Part shown: positions 33,408-46,267 of the stretch, piece by piece | Position numbering within the stretch: position 1 is the stretch's first letter | Layout of the letters: the number at the start of each line of letters is the position of its first letter | Assembly (NCBI GenBank): GCA_032718475.1 | Contig: JAUCBJ010009090.1 | Location: 1-64,000 of the forward strand | Source: Nemertoderma westbladi | Taxonomy: Eukaryota > Xenacoelomorpha > Nemertodermatida > Nemertodermatidae | Reading direction: 5' to 3' | DNA length: 64,000 bases | Translations under genes and position numbers: made by a program | The notes under the pieces: model-generated | What the model was told of the DNA's origin: nothing | The model's input: the letters and a program-made list of their open reading frames with translations, nothing else | The model's database searches: none

Positions 33408-34255
33408 GACGTATACTGCGCATTGTAATAAAGTGTATCACTTTATTATGTGTAGCGAATACAGTAATACTGTAGTCCGGAAAACATCGTCGCTAGTCAA
33501 CGTGTAAAGCCAAGTATCCGCCGCCCATGATAAATTGAGTCTAATTAATAATTGTAAACAAAATAAGAGCGAAAACTAATCCATATTATTTATCGAAAAG
33601 TTTAACTAATAGTTCGTGATACCATAATACAGCAATAAAGGCCATAATGACAAGTTCAAAAGTTATGACGAGTTATACATTTTAAAACATTCAGAAATGA
33701 GTAGGTGAGTACCGGGACAGTCGCGTAATCATTTCCTTTGTAGGCGTATATTACAATCTACAACAAGCATCACTGCTCTAAAGGTACTTGCTTAATCACC
33801 TTCTATCATACATTCACACACAGGCGTCAGGCCTACCCTACATACGTATGTGCAATTCCCAATTCAGGAGACAATGTAATTGAAATAATAGGGGAAAAGT
33901 ACTGTGTTTTCTAATAATTACGATATTATACTTAGTGTTACAATTGAAGATACTCAACTCTACTTCATCTTATTTCATATGCTATAGGTTACTCAACTAA
34001 TGGAGTTGATATAATTGAAATATTTTTGAAATATTATTATAATTTTACGTGCAAGTGGCATCGAACTGCATCGCGACCACCAGGCGATATACCTGATACC
34101 TTGTATCCGCAACAATCATCGCCGCCCATGTATATAAACATGAAGGGCGGATAATTGAATAATTGTGATTAACTCGCAAGGGAATGGCAATCACGCGCGT
34201 GATTAATTGAGCAGGAACAAATACACTGGGTTGTGGTGCGATCTCTAGTCATGAT
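33408..34255. other. Gene-free stretch
   Basis: No repeat or ORF recognised. Bounded at right by a C21 run (34256-34276). Confidence 0.35.
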
Positions 34256-34276
34256 CCCCCCCCCCCCCCCCCCCCC
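34256..34276 (+). repeat. Poly-C tract (C21)
   Basis: Uninterrupted C21. Confidence 0.95.
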
Positions 34277-34556
34277 ATGGTGTATATCAACAGTTAGTTA
34301 CTCATTGTTGATAACAAGTAGTAGAGGACTTCAATACCGTTTGATAACCTAATTAGTAATGCGATGAGGGCTAGTTCTAATCTACTGTTTGCTTAGAGTA
34401 GGTAAACCAACTATAGTTCCGCCTCTCCACCCACATCGCTACCCAGTTTCGTCTATCTCTAATCTACTTATGACTGCGCTGGCGGTGATTATCCTACGGG
34501 GAATTCAAACGGCATATACAGTAGTATCGCTTCCTCCATCCCCTTGAATTTAAGAT

Positions 34557-37500
34557 TTCAAGTCTCGTGAACTTACTATATAATTTGTTGTTTATTCAAG
34601 TCTCGTGAACTTACTATATAGTTTGTTGTTTATTCAAGTCTCGTGAACTTACTATATAGTTTGTTGTTAATTCAAGTCTCGTGAACTTACTATATAGTTT
34701 GTTGTTTATTCAAGTCTCGTGAACTTACTATATAGTTTGTTGTTTATTCAAGTCTCGTGAACTTACTATATAGTTTGTTGTTTATTCAAGTCTCGTGAAC
34801 TTACTATATAGTTTGTTGTTTATTCAAGTCTCGTGAACTTAGTATATAGTTTGTTGTTTATTCAAGTCTCGTGAACTTACTATATAGTTTGTTGTTTATT
34901 CAAGTCTCGTGAACTTAGTATATAGTTTGTTGTTTATTCAAGTCTCGTGAACTTACTATATAGTTTGTTGTTTATTCAAGTCTCGTGAACTTAGTATATA
35001 GTTTGTTGTTTATTCAAGTCTCGTGAACTTACTATATAGTTTGTTGTTTATTCAAGTCTCGTGAACTTACTATATAGTTTGTTGTTAATTCAAGTCTCGT
35101 GAACTTACTATATAGTTTGTTGTTTATTCAAGTCTCGTGAACTTACTATATAGTTTGTTGTTTATTCAAGTCTCGTGAACTTACTATATAGTTTGTTGTT
35201 TATTCAAGTCTCGTGAACTTACTATATAGTTTGTTGTTTATTCAAGTCTCGTGAACTTACTATATAGTTTGTTGTTTATTCAAGTCTCGTGAACTTACTA
35301 TATAGTTTGTTGTTTATTCAAGTCTCGTGAACTTACTATATAGTTTGTTGTTTATTCAAGTCTCGTGAACTTACTATATAGTTTGTTGTTTATTCAAGTC
35401 TCGTGAACTTACTATATAGTTTGTTGTTTATTCAAGTCTCGTGAACTTACTATATAGTTTGTTGTTTATTCAAGTCTCGTGAACTTACTATATAGTTTGT
35501 TGTTTATTCAAGTCTCGTGAACTTACTATATAGTTTGTTTTTTATTCAAGTCTCGTGAACTTACTATATAGTTTGTTGTTTATTCAAGTCTCGTGAACTT
35601 ACTATAAAGTTTGTTGTTTATTCAAGTCTCGTGAACTTACTATATAGTTTGTTGTTTATTTAAGTCTCGTGAACTTACTATAAAGTTTGTTGTTTATTCA
35701 AGTCTCGTGAACTTACTATATAGTTTGTTGTTTATTCAAGTCTCGTGAACTTACTATAAAGTTTGTTGTTTATTCAAGTCTCGTGAACTTACTATATAGT
35801 TTGTTGTTTATTTAAGTCTCGTGAACTTACTATAAAGTTTGTTGTTTATTCAAGTCTCGTGAACTTACTATATAGTTTGTTGTTTATTTAAGTCTCGTGA
35901 ACTTACTATAAAGTTTGTTGTTTATTCAAGTCTCGTGAACTTACTATATAGTTTGTTGTTTATTTAAGTCTCGTGAACTTACTATAAAGTTTGTTGTTTA
36001 TTCAAGTCTCGTGAACTTACTATATAGTTTGTTGTTTATTCAAGTCTCGTGAACTTACTATATAGTTTGTTGTTTATTCAAGTCTCGTGAACTTACTATA
36101 TAGTTTGATGTTTATTCAAGTCTCGTGAACTTACTATATAGTTTGATGTTTATTCAAGTCTCGTGAACTTACTATATAGTTTGATGTTTATTCAAGTCTC
36201 GTGAACTTACTATATAGTTTGATGTTTATTCAAGTCTCGTGAACTTACTATATAGTTTGATGTTTATTCAAGTCTCGTGAACTTACTATATAGTTTGATG
36301 TTTATTCAAGTCTCGTCAACTTACTATATAGTTTGATGTTTATTCAAGTCTCGTGAACTTACTATATAGTTTGTTGTTTATTCAAGTCTCGTGAACTTAC
36401 TATATAGTTTGTTGTTTATTCAAGTCTCGTCGACTTACTATATAGTTTGTTGTTTATTCAAGTCTCGTGAACTTACTATATAGTTTGTTGTTTATTCAAG
36501 TCTCGTGAACTTACTATATAGTTTGTTGTTTATTTAAGTCTCGTGAACTTACTATATAGTTTGTTGTTTATTTAAGTCTCGTGAACTTACTATAAAGTTT
36601 GTTGTTTATTCAAGTCTCGTGAACTTACTATATAGTTTGTTGTTTATTCAAGTCTCGTGAACTTACTATATAGTTTGTTGTTTATTCAAGTCTCGTGAAC
36701 TTACTATATAGTTTGTTGTTTATTCAAGTCTCGTGAACTTACTATATAGTTTGATGTTTATTCAAGTCTCGTGAACTTACTATATAGTTTGATGTTTATT
36801 CAAGTCTCGTGAACTTACTATATAGTTTGATGTTTATTCAAGTCTCGTGAACTTACTATATAGTTTGATGTTTATTCAAGTCTCGTGAACTTACTATATA
36901 GTTTGATGTTTATTCAAGTCTCGTGAACTTACTATATAGTTTGATGTTTATTCAAGTCTCGTCAACTTACTATATAGTTTGATGTTTATTCAAGTCTCGT
37001 GAACTTACTATATAGTTTGTTGTTTATTCAAGTCTCGTGAACTTACTATATAGTTTGTTGTTTATTCAAGTCTCGTCGACTTACTATATAGTTTGTTGTT
37101 TATTCAAGTCTCGTGAACTTACTATATAGTTTGTTGTTTATTCAAGTCTCGTGAACTTACTATATAGTTTGTTGTTTATTTAAGTCTCGTGAACTTACTA
37201 TATAGTTTGTTGTTTATTTAAGTCTCGTGAACTTACTATAAAGTTTGTTGTTTATTCAAGTCTCGTGAACTTACTATATAGTTTGTTGTTTATTCAAGTC
37301 TCGTGAACTTACTATATAGTTTGTTGTTTATTCAAGTCTCGTTAACTTACTATATAGTTTGTTGTTTATTCAAGTCTCGTGAACTTACTATATAGTTTGT
37401 TGTTTATTCAAGTCTCGTGAACTTACTATATAGTTTGTTGTTTATTCAAGTCTCGTGAACTTACTATATAGTTTGTTGTTAATTCAAGTCTCGTGAACTT

Positions 37501-40104
37501 ACTATATAGTTTGTTGTTTATTCAAGTCTCGTGAACTTACTATATAGTTTGTTGTTTATTCAAGTCTCGTGAACTTACTATATAGTTTGTTGTTTATTCA
37601 AGTCTCGTGAACTTACTATATAGTTTGTTGTTTATTCAAGTCTCGTGAACTTACTATATAGTTTGTTGTTTATTCAAGTCTCGTGAACTTACTATATAGT
37701 TTGTTGTTTATTCAAGTCTCGTGAACTTACTATATAGTTTGTTGTTTATTCAAGTCTCGTGAACTTACTATATAGTTTGTTGTTTATTCAAGTCTCGTGA
37801 ACTTACTATATAGTTTGTTGTTTATTCAAGTCTCGTGAACTTACTATATAGTTTGTTGTTTATTCAAGTCTCGTGAACTTACTATATAGTTTGTTGTTTA
37901 TTCAAGTCTCGTGAACTTACTATATAGTTTGTTTTTTATTCAAGTCTCGTGAACTTACTATATAGTTTGTTGTTTATTCAAGTCTCGTGAACTTACTATA
38001 AAGTTTGTTGTTTATTCAAGTCTCGTGAACTTACTATATAGTTTGTTGTTTATTTAAGTCTCGTGAACTTACTATAAAGTTTGTTGTTTATTCAAGTCTC
38101 GTGAACTTACTATATAGTTTGTTGTTTATTCAAGTCTCGTGAACTTACTATAAAGTTTGTTGTTTATTCAAGTCTCGTGAACTTACTATATAGTTTGTTG
38201 TTTATTTAAGTCTCGTGAACTTACTATAAAGTTTGTTGTTTATTCAAGTCTCGTGAACTTACTATATAGTTTGTTGTTTATTTAAGTCTCGTGAAATTAC
38301 TATAAAGTTTGTTGTTTATTCAAGTCTCGTGAACTTACTATATAGTTTGTTGTTTATTTAAGTCTCGTGAACTTACTATAAAGTTTGTTGTTTATTCAAG
38401 TCTCGTGAACTTACTATATAGTTTGTTGTTTATTCAAGTCTCGTGAACTTACTATATAGTTTGTTGTTTATTCAAGTCTCGTGAACTTACTATATAGTTT
38501 GATGTTTATTCAAGTCTCGTGAACTTACTATATAGTTTGATGTTTATTCAAGTCTCGTGAACTTACTATATAGTTTGATGTTTATTCAAGTCTCGTGAAC
38601 TTACTATATAGTTTGATGTTTATTCAAGTCTCGTGAACTTACTATATAGTTTGATGTTTATTCAAGTCTCGTGAACTTACTATATAGTTTGATGTTTATT
38701 CAAGTCTCGTCAACTTACTATATAGTTTGATGTTTATTCAAGTCTCGTGAACTTACTATATAGTTTGTTGTTTATTCAAGTCTCGTGAACTTACTATATA
38801 GTTTGTTGTTTATTCAAGTCTCGTCGACTTACTATATAGTTTGTTGTTTATTCAAGTCTCGTGAACTTACTATATAGTTTGTTGTTTATTCAAGTCTCGT
38901 GAACTTACTATATAGTTTGTTGTTTATTTAAGTCTCGTGAACTTACTATATAGTTTGTTGTTTATTTAAGTCTCGTGAACTTACTATAAAGTTTGTTGTT
39001 TATTCAAGTCTCGTGAACTTACTATATAGTTTGTTGTTTATTCAAGTCTCGTGAACTTACTATATAGTTTGTTGTTTATTCAAGTCTCGTGAACTTACTA
39101 TATAGTTTGTTGTTTATTCAAGTCTCGTGAACTTACTATATAGTTTGATGTTTATTCAAGTCTCGTGAACTTACTATATAGTTTGATGTTTATTCAAGTC
39201 TCGTGAACTTACTATATAGTTTGATGTTTATTCAAGTCTCGTGAACTTACTATATAGTTTGATGTTTATTCAAGTCTCGTGAACTTACTATATAGTTTGA
39301 TGTTTATTCAAGTCTCGTGAACTTACTATATAGTTTGATGTTTATTCAAGTCTCGTCAACTTACTATATAGTTTGATGTTTATTCAAGTCTCGTGAACTT
39401 ACTATATAGTTTGTTGTTTATTCAAGTCTCGTGAACTTACTATATAGTTTGTTGTTTATTCAAGTCTCGTCGACTTACTATATAGTTTGTTGTTTATTCA
39501 AGTCTCGTGAACTTACTATATAGTTTGTTGTTTATTCAAGTCTCGTGAACTTACTATATAGTTTGTTGTTTATTTAAGTCTCGTGAACTTACTATATAGT
39601 TTGTTGTTTATTTAAGTCTCGTGAACTTACTATAAAGTTTGTTGTTTATTCAAGTCTCGTGAACTTACTATATAGTTTGTTGTTTATTCAAGTCTCGTGA
39701 ACTTACTATAAAGTTTGTTGTTTATTCAAGTCTCGTGAACTTACTATATAGTTTGTTGTTTATTCAAGTCTCGTGAACTTACTATAAAGTTTGTTGTTTA
39801 TTCAAGTCTCGTGAACTTACTATATAGTTTGTTGTTTATTCAAGTCTCGTGAACTTACTATATAGTTTGTTGTTTATTCAAGTCTCGTGAACTTACTATA
39901 AAGTTTGTTGTTTATTCAAGTCTCGTGAACTTACTATATAGTTTGTTGTTTATTCAAGTCTCGTGAACTTACTATATAGTTTGTTGTTTATTCAAGTCTC
40001 GTGAACTTACTATATAGTTTGTTGTTTATTCAAGTCTCGTGAACTTACTATATAGTTTGTTGTTTATTCAAGTCTCGTGAACTTAGTATATAGTTTGTTG
40101 TTTA
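34557..40104 (+). repeat. 38-bp satellite, about 146 units, with higher-order repeats
   Basis: Head-to-tail units (TTCAAGTCTCGTGAACTTAC followed by TATATAGTTTGTTGTTTA) with an exact 38-bp period; 5548 bp gives 146 units. Diagnostic variants (GATGTT, TATAAAG, CTTAGTA, CGTCAAC, CGTCGAC, TTTAAGTC, GTTAATTC) recur in fixed order. The CGTCAAC variant lies at about 36315, 36961, 38709 and 39355: spacing 646 (17 units), 1748 (46 units), 646. A block from about 35085 is duplicated at about 37479 with an offset of 2394 bp (63 units). So the array contains a 17-unit repeat nested in a 63-unit duplication. No spacers, so not CRISPR-like. Confidence 0.97.
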
Positions 40105-40569
40105 TATTACCTAGTTAACAATGTTCCTATTGCATTATCCATAGCTCATATGATAGTAAAAAGGGCAAAAAGACACCCTTAGCACAAGTAAAGAATATGT
40201 GGCGTGACACCTAGAAAAGGGGTTAACTGGTCAAAATCACAATTCAAGAAAAACGCAGTTAAAGATTTAGAAATTTAACGGAAGCGAAGCTTCAGTGTAG
40301 GATTGTATTGTATAACCTGATCGAACAGTACAAATGTACAACAAAATCAGGTATTTACCAGAAAATAAGTAAATAAGTAATATGATATGATTATGAAAAT
40401 AAGTAATAATAAATATAATTTAATAATAAGTAAGTACATACAGTAATATATAGTAATGTATAGTATAGTATAGAATATTCAACGAAGGGACATGTACCAA
40501 GGAGCATGTACGTACATAAGGTTTCAAAGACAACCGATCGAACGTTGACAACCTTGCACGACTACTCCA

Positions 40570-40570
<1 letters not shown>
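40105..40570. other. Spacer between satellite and LINE
   Basis: AT-rich with TAAGTAATA / ATAGTATAGTATAG low complexity near 40370-40480. No gene. Confidence 0.35.
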
Positions 40571-40571
<1 letters not shown>

Positions 40572-40621
<50 letters not shown>

Positions 40622-43238
40622 TCGGGTACACCAGTCTAGCCGGCATTTATATTAATTAAAACTGTTAAAAGATAAAAATATATATATCCAGCTGCACTAC
40701 AATATGATTGAAAGTAAAAATTGTGATCACAGATCACAACTAGGCCGTTAATTATAACACCGTTAGTAGCATCAGTTCACCAAATCAAACAATAAAATAA
40801 GCAGAAATCCTAGGGGCAAGCCATGTATTCAACTAAATTCCGTAGTAGTCTATTATTCGTTTGTGTTTGATGGTAAAGCTAGTGTTTGATAGATTATAAC
40901 AGTTCGATATGAACTCCGCGTGGTCCTTGTCTGTACAGTTCGGTTGTCCAGAGTTCAGCCTTGCAAATAGTTGATTGCGGTTATAGGTGTAGTTCATGAG
41001 AGAGCTAACCTCTGGGAGACTATAGTGTAGCCTGGCATTGTTGTAGGTGCCACCAATCCCACAATATTGCGCACCTTTAGGATCAATGGAATTGAGTTGG
41101 ACCGCTATCCTTATGCACTGCTGGATATGAGTGTTTGGAGATCTAATCGAACGCAGCATGGTTCCCAAGCATTGCCGGTAAGCTGAGTTTGATATGTCAT
41201 CAGTGCGGTATAGGTTAAGCAGTGTACCATTGGACACGTAATTTCCTACATGAATTAAACCGCGTAACACTTTTCTATGGTAGGCGTCTGCTGACAGTAG
41301 CTCCGATTTTGATAATGCGCCAAAGTGATATGTTGTTTTGTATAGAATTGATGGTAATGCTAGAGATCTCCATAACTTGGCTACTGTTTCAACGTTATAT
41401 CTTTGTGCAGTCCATCTAAAGTTGTGGAATATCTCGGAATGCATTGCAATTGATTTGATGATCTCAGATAAATGTTTACCTGTAGGTGAGATTTTAAACC
41501 CCAGAAATTTAATATGATTCGATGGCTTCATTTCAGTTCCGTTTATTTTTAGAGACTTTGCGGTAGCTGCTCCCTTTTTTCCTGCGATTAACATCCAATT
41601 TGATTTGTCTGGATCAATATTTAGGCTGAGATCACGAAGCGAGGCAATAATCCCGTCACACATTTTTTCCGCAGCTGAGGCAGTTGTGCTAATGAGCAGA
41701 ATATCGTCCGCATATGAGAAGCTGCCGAGGGGAATATGGAAGATCTTACAGCCGAGGTTGTTATTTTGTGCCTTTTCCATGACCTGTTGGATATAGAAAT
41801 TGAAAAATGGTGGTGAAATCAGTGATCCCTGTCTCAGTCCTTTGTAGAGATTTATACCCACAGTATCGAGTTTGTTGTTTATTTTGATGAATGCTTTGGT
41901 GTTACTATAGTAATATAGTAATAACCTCGCTATAAATGGATTAATAGGTGTTTCACTGATTAATTTGCTAAGCAGCTTATGTATATCAACTGTATCGAAG
42001 GCCGCCGAAATATCCATCTGGGTCACATAAACCGATGAATCCCCCCTTCTATAGTATTGTAGCAGTTCAAGGATAGCTCCAATAACCAAGTCTGTCCCCA
42101 TGCCTTTTTGGTATGCGTATTGCGAGTCGCTGGGATGTAAAACTTTGGTTAACGAGATAGAGATGATCAGCAGTTCCATGATCTTAGCCAGTATAGGAAT
42201 GGATGCAATGGGACGATATGAGGTCGCTTGCAGTACAGTCTTACCTTTTCCTTTGAAAATGTAGCTAATTACGGTATCACCGAATATAGTGGGTGTTTCT
42301 CCAAGTAGCAACGTTGAGTTTATAATATTGGTGATATGTTTACAGATGTTTTCCTCGGCATCAGCATAAATAAGATTCTCCACCGTTAAGCTAAATATGT
42401 CTGGTGACTTCCCACGATTTAAAGCTAAGATAGCATTTCGAACTGTTACTGTCGAAACTAAAGGGCAGTTAAAGTCTCCACTGTCAATTTGTTGATTTAT
42501 TTCATCCTTCAGGGACGTCATATCGGCATCATAATTGTCGGTTTTATAACCCTGTCTTGTTATTAGTTGATCCTTAAACTCCCGTCTTAGTGACTCAGGT
42601 GTTTTCTGATCCGTTCTCTTTTGAAAGTGATTCCAGAAGGCGTGTGGGCCCGATTTAGTCGATTTAAGAACTATGTTGGAGACCCTTTGTTTAACTAAGT
42701 AGTTACGTAACCGTCGTGTGGATCGCTTGGATTCCTTGAAAGCGGTTTTGATATTATCGTCGTCTTCTTTTCCTCTCTGGCACCATATATTGTAAAGATC
42801 CTTGGTGGTTTTTGTTCGCTCCTTGAGTTGTGCATTTCTAATTCTATAATTGCTATTTAGTTTACGTCGCTTATAAATAGGAATATGCATGAATGCCGCT
42901 TCGTGTATAGTGTTTTGGAATTCCTCGGTGTAGCTGTTAAGATTTTCAATAGTCCGCCCACTCCCTGGAGTGTTATAAACTGACTCTAAGCGTGTCAGTC
43001 CCTCATTTATCGCATTACTATAGTCACGAAGGTTACTCTCTGTTGCCTTCTTCCAATTGAAACGAGTTGGTCCTTCTCTGACATTTTGTTTACGATTTGT
43101 GCTGTTGTCTTGCTGGGTAGACTTACCAGTTGTGGTCTCGAGTATACAAGCTATAGGTGAATGATCCCACGCAATGACAATGACAATGACTCCCACGCCT
43201 GACAACGGGTTAGCAACTAATTTAGGGAGATTCAGCAT
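40572..43238 (-). mobile_element. 5'-truncated non-LTR retrotransposon with long A tail
   Basis: Comprises the RT ORF (40833-43238), a 3' UTR (40620-40832) and a 48-nt poly-A tail (T48 on the plus strand, 40572-40619). The coding region begins within the endonuclease's last motif, so the 5' part is missing. No convincing target-site duplication could be seen next to either end. Confidence 0.8.
40833..43238 (-). CDS. LINE reverse transcriptase, intact 801 aa
   Basis: The ORF opens just before DHSPIACIL, the remnant of the endonuclease SDH motif. It then has a long linker, RT motifs: FKGKGK and SYRPIASIPILAKIMELLI (motif 1-2), QMDISAAFDTVD (motif A, catalytic Asp), GLRQGSLISPPFFNFYI (motif B) and FSYADDILLIS (motif C, YADD). 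A thumb and C-terminal domain follow, ending at TAG/TAA near 40833. It synthesises cDNA at the nicked target during retrotransposition. Without the endonuclease the copy cannot be autonomous, yet 801 codons are free of stops, so insertion was recent. The ATG at 43238 is likely not the native start. Clade (Jockey/CR1/I-like) not assigned. Confidence 0.85.
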   Translation of the reverse strand: MLNLPKLVANPLSGVGVIVIVIAWDHSPIACILETTTGKSTQQDNSTNRKQNVREGPTRFNWKKATESNLRDYSNAINEGLTRLESVYNTPGSGRTIENLNSYTEEFQNTIHEAAFMHIPIYKRRKLNSNYRIRNAQLKERTKTTKDLYNIWCQRGKEDDDNIKTAFKESKRSTRRLRNYLVKQRVSNIVLKSTKSGPHAFWNHFQKRTDQKTPESLRREFKDQLITRQGYKTDNYDADMTSLKDEINQQIDSGDFNCPLVSTVTVRNAILALNRGKSPDIFSLTVENLIYADAEENICKHITNIINSTLLLGETPTIFGDTVISYIFKGKGKTVLQATSYRPIASIPILAKIMELLIISISLTKVLHPSDSQYAYQKGMGTDLVIGAILELLQYYRRGDSSVYVTQMDISAAFDTVDIHKLLSKLISETPINPFIARLLLYYYSNTKAFIKINNKLDTVGINLYKGLRQGSLISPPFFNFYIQQVMEKAQNNNLGCKIFHIPLGSFSYADDILLISTTASAAEKMCDGIIASLRDLSLNIDPDKSNWMLIAGKKGAATAKSLKINGTEMKPSNHIKFLGFKISPTGKHLSEIIKSIAMHSEIFHNFRWTAQRYNVETVAKLWRSLALPSILYKTTYHFGALSKSELLSADAYHRKVLRGLIHVGNYVSNGTLLNLYRTDDISNSAYRQCLGTMLRSIRSPNTHIQQCIRIAVQLNSIDPKGAQYCGIGGTYNNARLHYSLPEVSSLMNYTYNRNQLFARLNSGQPNCTDKDHAEFISNCYNLSNTSFTIKHKRIIDYYGI

Positions 43239-44154
43239 ACCGCACTCATATTACTCACAAACTCGTATATAATATCTCCACTTGCGGAAACATTACTAAC
43301 AATCGACTTTATTTCTCGACCATGCAGTGGGTATGACTTGTATTTATACACCAGATTTGTAATTATACAGAATAGCACTTTTCCATTTTATAACCTGTAG
43401 CCTAGCTAATAAACACACCACCCGACCAGCCGACCCAACACAAAACCGTCAAGACGCTACAATTCTACCCTCATTATTCATGAGACAACCTAAATTAACA
43501 CATCTTAGTAAAAACTTGGCATCTTGCAAATTAAGCAGTGTTAATGTTATTTGTATTCCAAAGTGAACATAATGCGGTTATGGTAATTAGGGAATAACTT
43601 TAATGTTTTACATCGTCGAGTTGCGGGAAGCAAGTTAAATAAACTCTGAACAATATTAGGATGTACAATAGTCAGTATTATAATGGCTTGTCTTACACAA
43701 CAATGGGTGCTTGAAATGTTGGCTGTTGTTACGGATTATTTTTAACTCTACCAAATATTAATAATAAGGAGAGCGAGCTATTGCAGCATCATAATTTCAT
43801 AAAAATGGTTCATGAACTCTATTGATTTTAAATAATTGATTGAAGTCGTATAATCTTCCACTTTATAAGTTTACAGTGTGAGACGAGACGAGCCAACGAT
43901 AATTCCAGACAGGGAAATCTGTAATCTTTTTACATCTGTAAAGTTCTGTAATCCGAAGAACTGTAATCTTATAAAGTGCGGCGTTAGGACTTTCAGTGCG
44001 TAATTTTTAATTTATTTCCACAATTTATTCATAATATTTTAAAAATCCTTCTTTTGAATGAGCGATTTTTTTACTTTACAAGAAAAACATACATAGATTG
44101 TGGTGCACCGCCATGTCAGTTCATCGTCAAACCAATATTTTTATCGTGAATGGG
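43239..44154. other. Gene-free stretch
   Basis: No ORF or repeat recognised. Confidence 0.35.
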
Positions 44155-44428
44155 CCCATGTGAAGAATACCAGACTTTCTACCGTTATATTTCACTTTGC
44201 AGTTACCCCCATGTGAAGAATACCAGGTTTTCACCAAAAACACAGGTTACAGAAGGGCTGAATTTAACCAAAACAATAAACGAATTAGTATATGTACAGG
44301 TTATAAGACAGAAATAAGCGTTATAAAACACTTAATAAAGTTAAATTAAAAAAAATAAAAAATCTTCATATATAAAATTCCAATAAAAAGTTGACCGAAA
44401 AGTGAAATCCTGGTATTCTTCACATGGG
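44155..44428. mobile_element. Small inverted-repeat element, CCCATGTGAAGAATACCAG ends
   Basis: CCCATGTGAAGAATACCAG at 44155-44173 and again directly at 44208-44226, and its perfect complement at 44410-44428. The 221-bp unit 44208-44428 (or 274 bp from the outer copy) has no ORF. A MITE-like element with one duplicated end. Confidence 0.7.
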
Positions 44429-44899
44429 CGCGTGAATGTCAACAAATTCTATAAAAAATAGTAAAATTAAAATAATAATGTTAATACTATTTCAAATAAC
44501 TTGGATAGAAGCATTGGAAATTTAGGCGCAAACGTTCTCACATTGTATTACGTTCTTTTCTAAATACTGACTGTTTTTATATCAGAGAATTAGATGTTAT
44601 CTAATACGAGGATCACACACAACTCCTCTACTAAAGAGGCCAATTCTGTCCTCAAGAATGCATCGTACCCAAATAGTGTAGCTAAGGTTACTCTTAATTT
44701 CTTCCGTAAATGTGAATTTTGTCAAACCGAGAATCCAGGCTTTATAATTGGTTCGACCTTCTTCTTGTAACCAAATTTCATATCTAAAAAATCAACAAAA
44801 AGATATGATAATTGATAAGAAACTTCCATGTACAACATGTATTGTAGAAGTATAGGCCTACTGTGAGATACGTTTCTAGAAAAGGGATTAAACAATGTG
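44429..44899. other. Gene-free stretch
   Basis: AT-rich, no feature recognised. The minus-strand ORF at 44722-44964 runs into the minisatellite and is not supported. Confidence 0.35.
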
Positions 44900-45858
44900 C
44901 CTATACATACCCAAATGTTTACAGCTATACGTACCGATCTACTGGTTGGCCTACACATACCCAAATGCTTACAGCTACACGTACCGATCTACTGGTTGGC
45001 CTACACATACCCAAATGCTTACAGCTATACGTACCGATCTACTGGTTGGCCTACACATACCCAAATGCTTACAGCTACACGTACCGATCTACTGGTTGGC
45101 CTACACATACCCAAATGCTTACAGCTACACGTACCGATCTACTGGCTGGCCTACACATACCCAAATGCTTACAGCTACACGTACCGATCTACTGGCTGGC
45201 CTACACATACCCAAATGCTTTCAGCTACACGTACCGATCTACTGGCTGGCCTACACATACCCAAATGCTTTCAGCTACACGTACCGATCTACTGGTTGGC
45301 CTACACATACCCAAATGCTTACAGCTACACGTACCGATCTACTGGTTGGCCTACACATACCCAAATGCTTACAGCTACACGTACCGATCTACTGGTTGGC
45401 CTACACATACCCAAATGCTTACAGCTACACGTACCGATCTACTGGTTGGCCTACACATACCCAAATGCTTACAGCTACACGTACCGATCTACTGGTTGGC
45501 CTACACATACCCAAATGCTTACAGCTACACGTACCGATCTACTGGTTGGCCTACACATACCCAAATGCTTACAGCTACACGTACCGATCTACTGGTTGGC
45601 CTACACATACCCAAATGCTTACAGCTACACGTACCGATCTACTGGTTGGCCTACACATACCCAAATGCTTACAGCTACACGTACCGATCTACTGGTTGGC
45701 CTACACATACCCAAATGCTTACAGCTACACGTACCGATCTACTGGTTGGCCTACACATACCCAAATGCTTACAGCTACACGTACCGATCTACTGGTTGGC
45801 CTACACATACCCAAATGCTTACAGCTACACGTACCAATCTACTGGTTGGCCTATACAT
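44900..45858 (+). repeat. 50-bp minisatellite, about 19 units, open in all frames
   Basis: Exact 50-bp period (ACCCAAATGCTTACAGCTAC, ACGTACCGATCTACTGGTTG, GCCTACACAT), 19 units with only a few positions varying (GGTTGG/GGCTGG, CTTACAG/CTTTCAG). The monomer has no forward stop codon in any frame and 50 is not divisible by 3, so all three frames encode the same 50-aa repeat with different phase (330-354 aa ORFs). I do not call a gene: no flanking coding sequence supports one. Confidence 0.95.
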
Positions 45859-46267
45859 GATAATTTTGATTCTCAAGCTGTTGAGTTGAGTGAGAGTTTA
45901 TGCTCCATTAAATTGGGTTTCCTATAGTCGTTTATGGTTTTGGTTCCATTCAACCCGCCTTTGTGAGCTGCCTACAAGTAGGTGACACCGTGCCGGTGTG
46001 TAGGTGTAGGAAATAGGTTCAAATAGAGCGCCTATCCTTATATACCATAATATAAATTATTTTTATTATTATTGTAAGTATTTTTTACAGAACGAAGGTA
46101 AAATGATGAATAAATTCAAAATTTAAACTTATCCTGATTCATCCTGTGTCTGTCTCTCAGAGCCCTTATATGCATTATTATAGTAAAGTAATCGCGTTGG
46201 ATAGGAATATTGAAAAACTAACATTTCTCAATTGAGTAGGTTTACTAAAACCAAAGAAATTAGATAC
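45859..46267. other. 3' flank of POMGNT2
   Basis: Non-coding. A minus-strand AATAAA (TTTATT at 46062-46067) lies about 200 nt past the POMGNT2 stop and is a plausible polyadenylation signal. Confidence 0.45.

Noticed and set aside
34557-40104. Regular 38-bp array resembling a CRISPR array
   Set aside because: There are no spacers: the repeats are head to tail with no unique sequence between, in a eukaryotic context.
44863-45927. ORFs of 321-354 aa in three frames
   Set aside because: All are readings of one 50-bp minisatellite; no flanking exon or unique coding sequence supports a gene.
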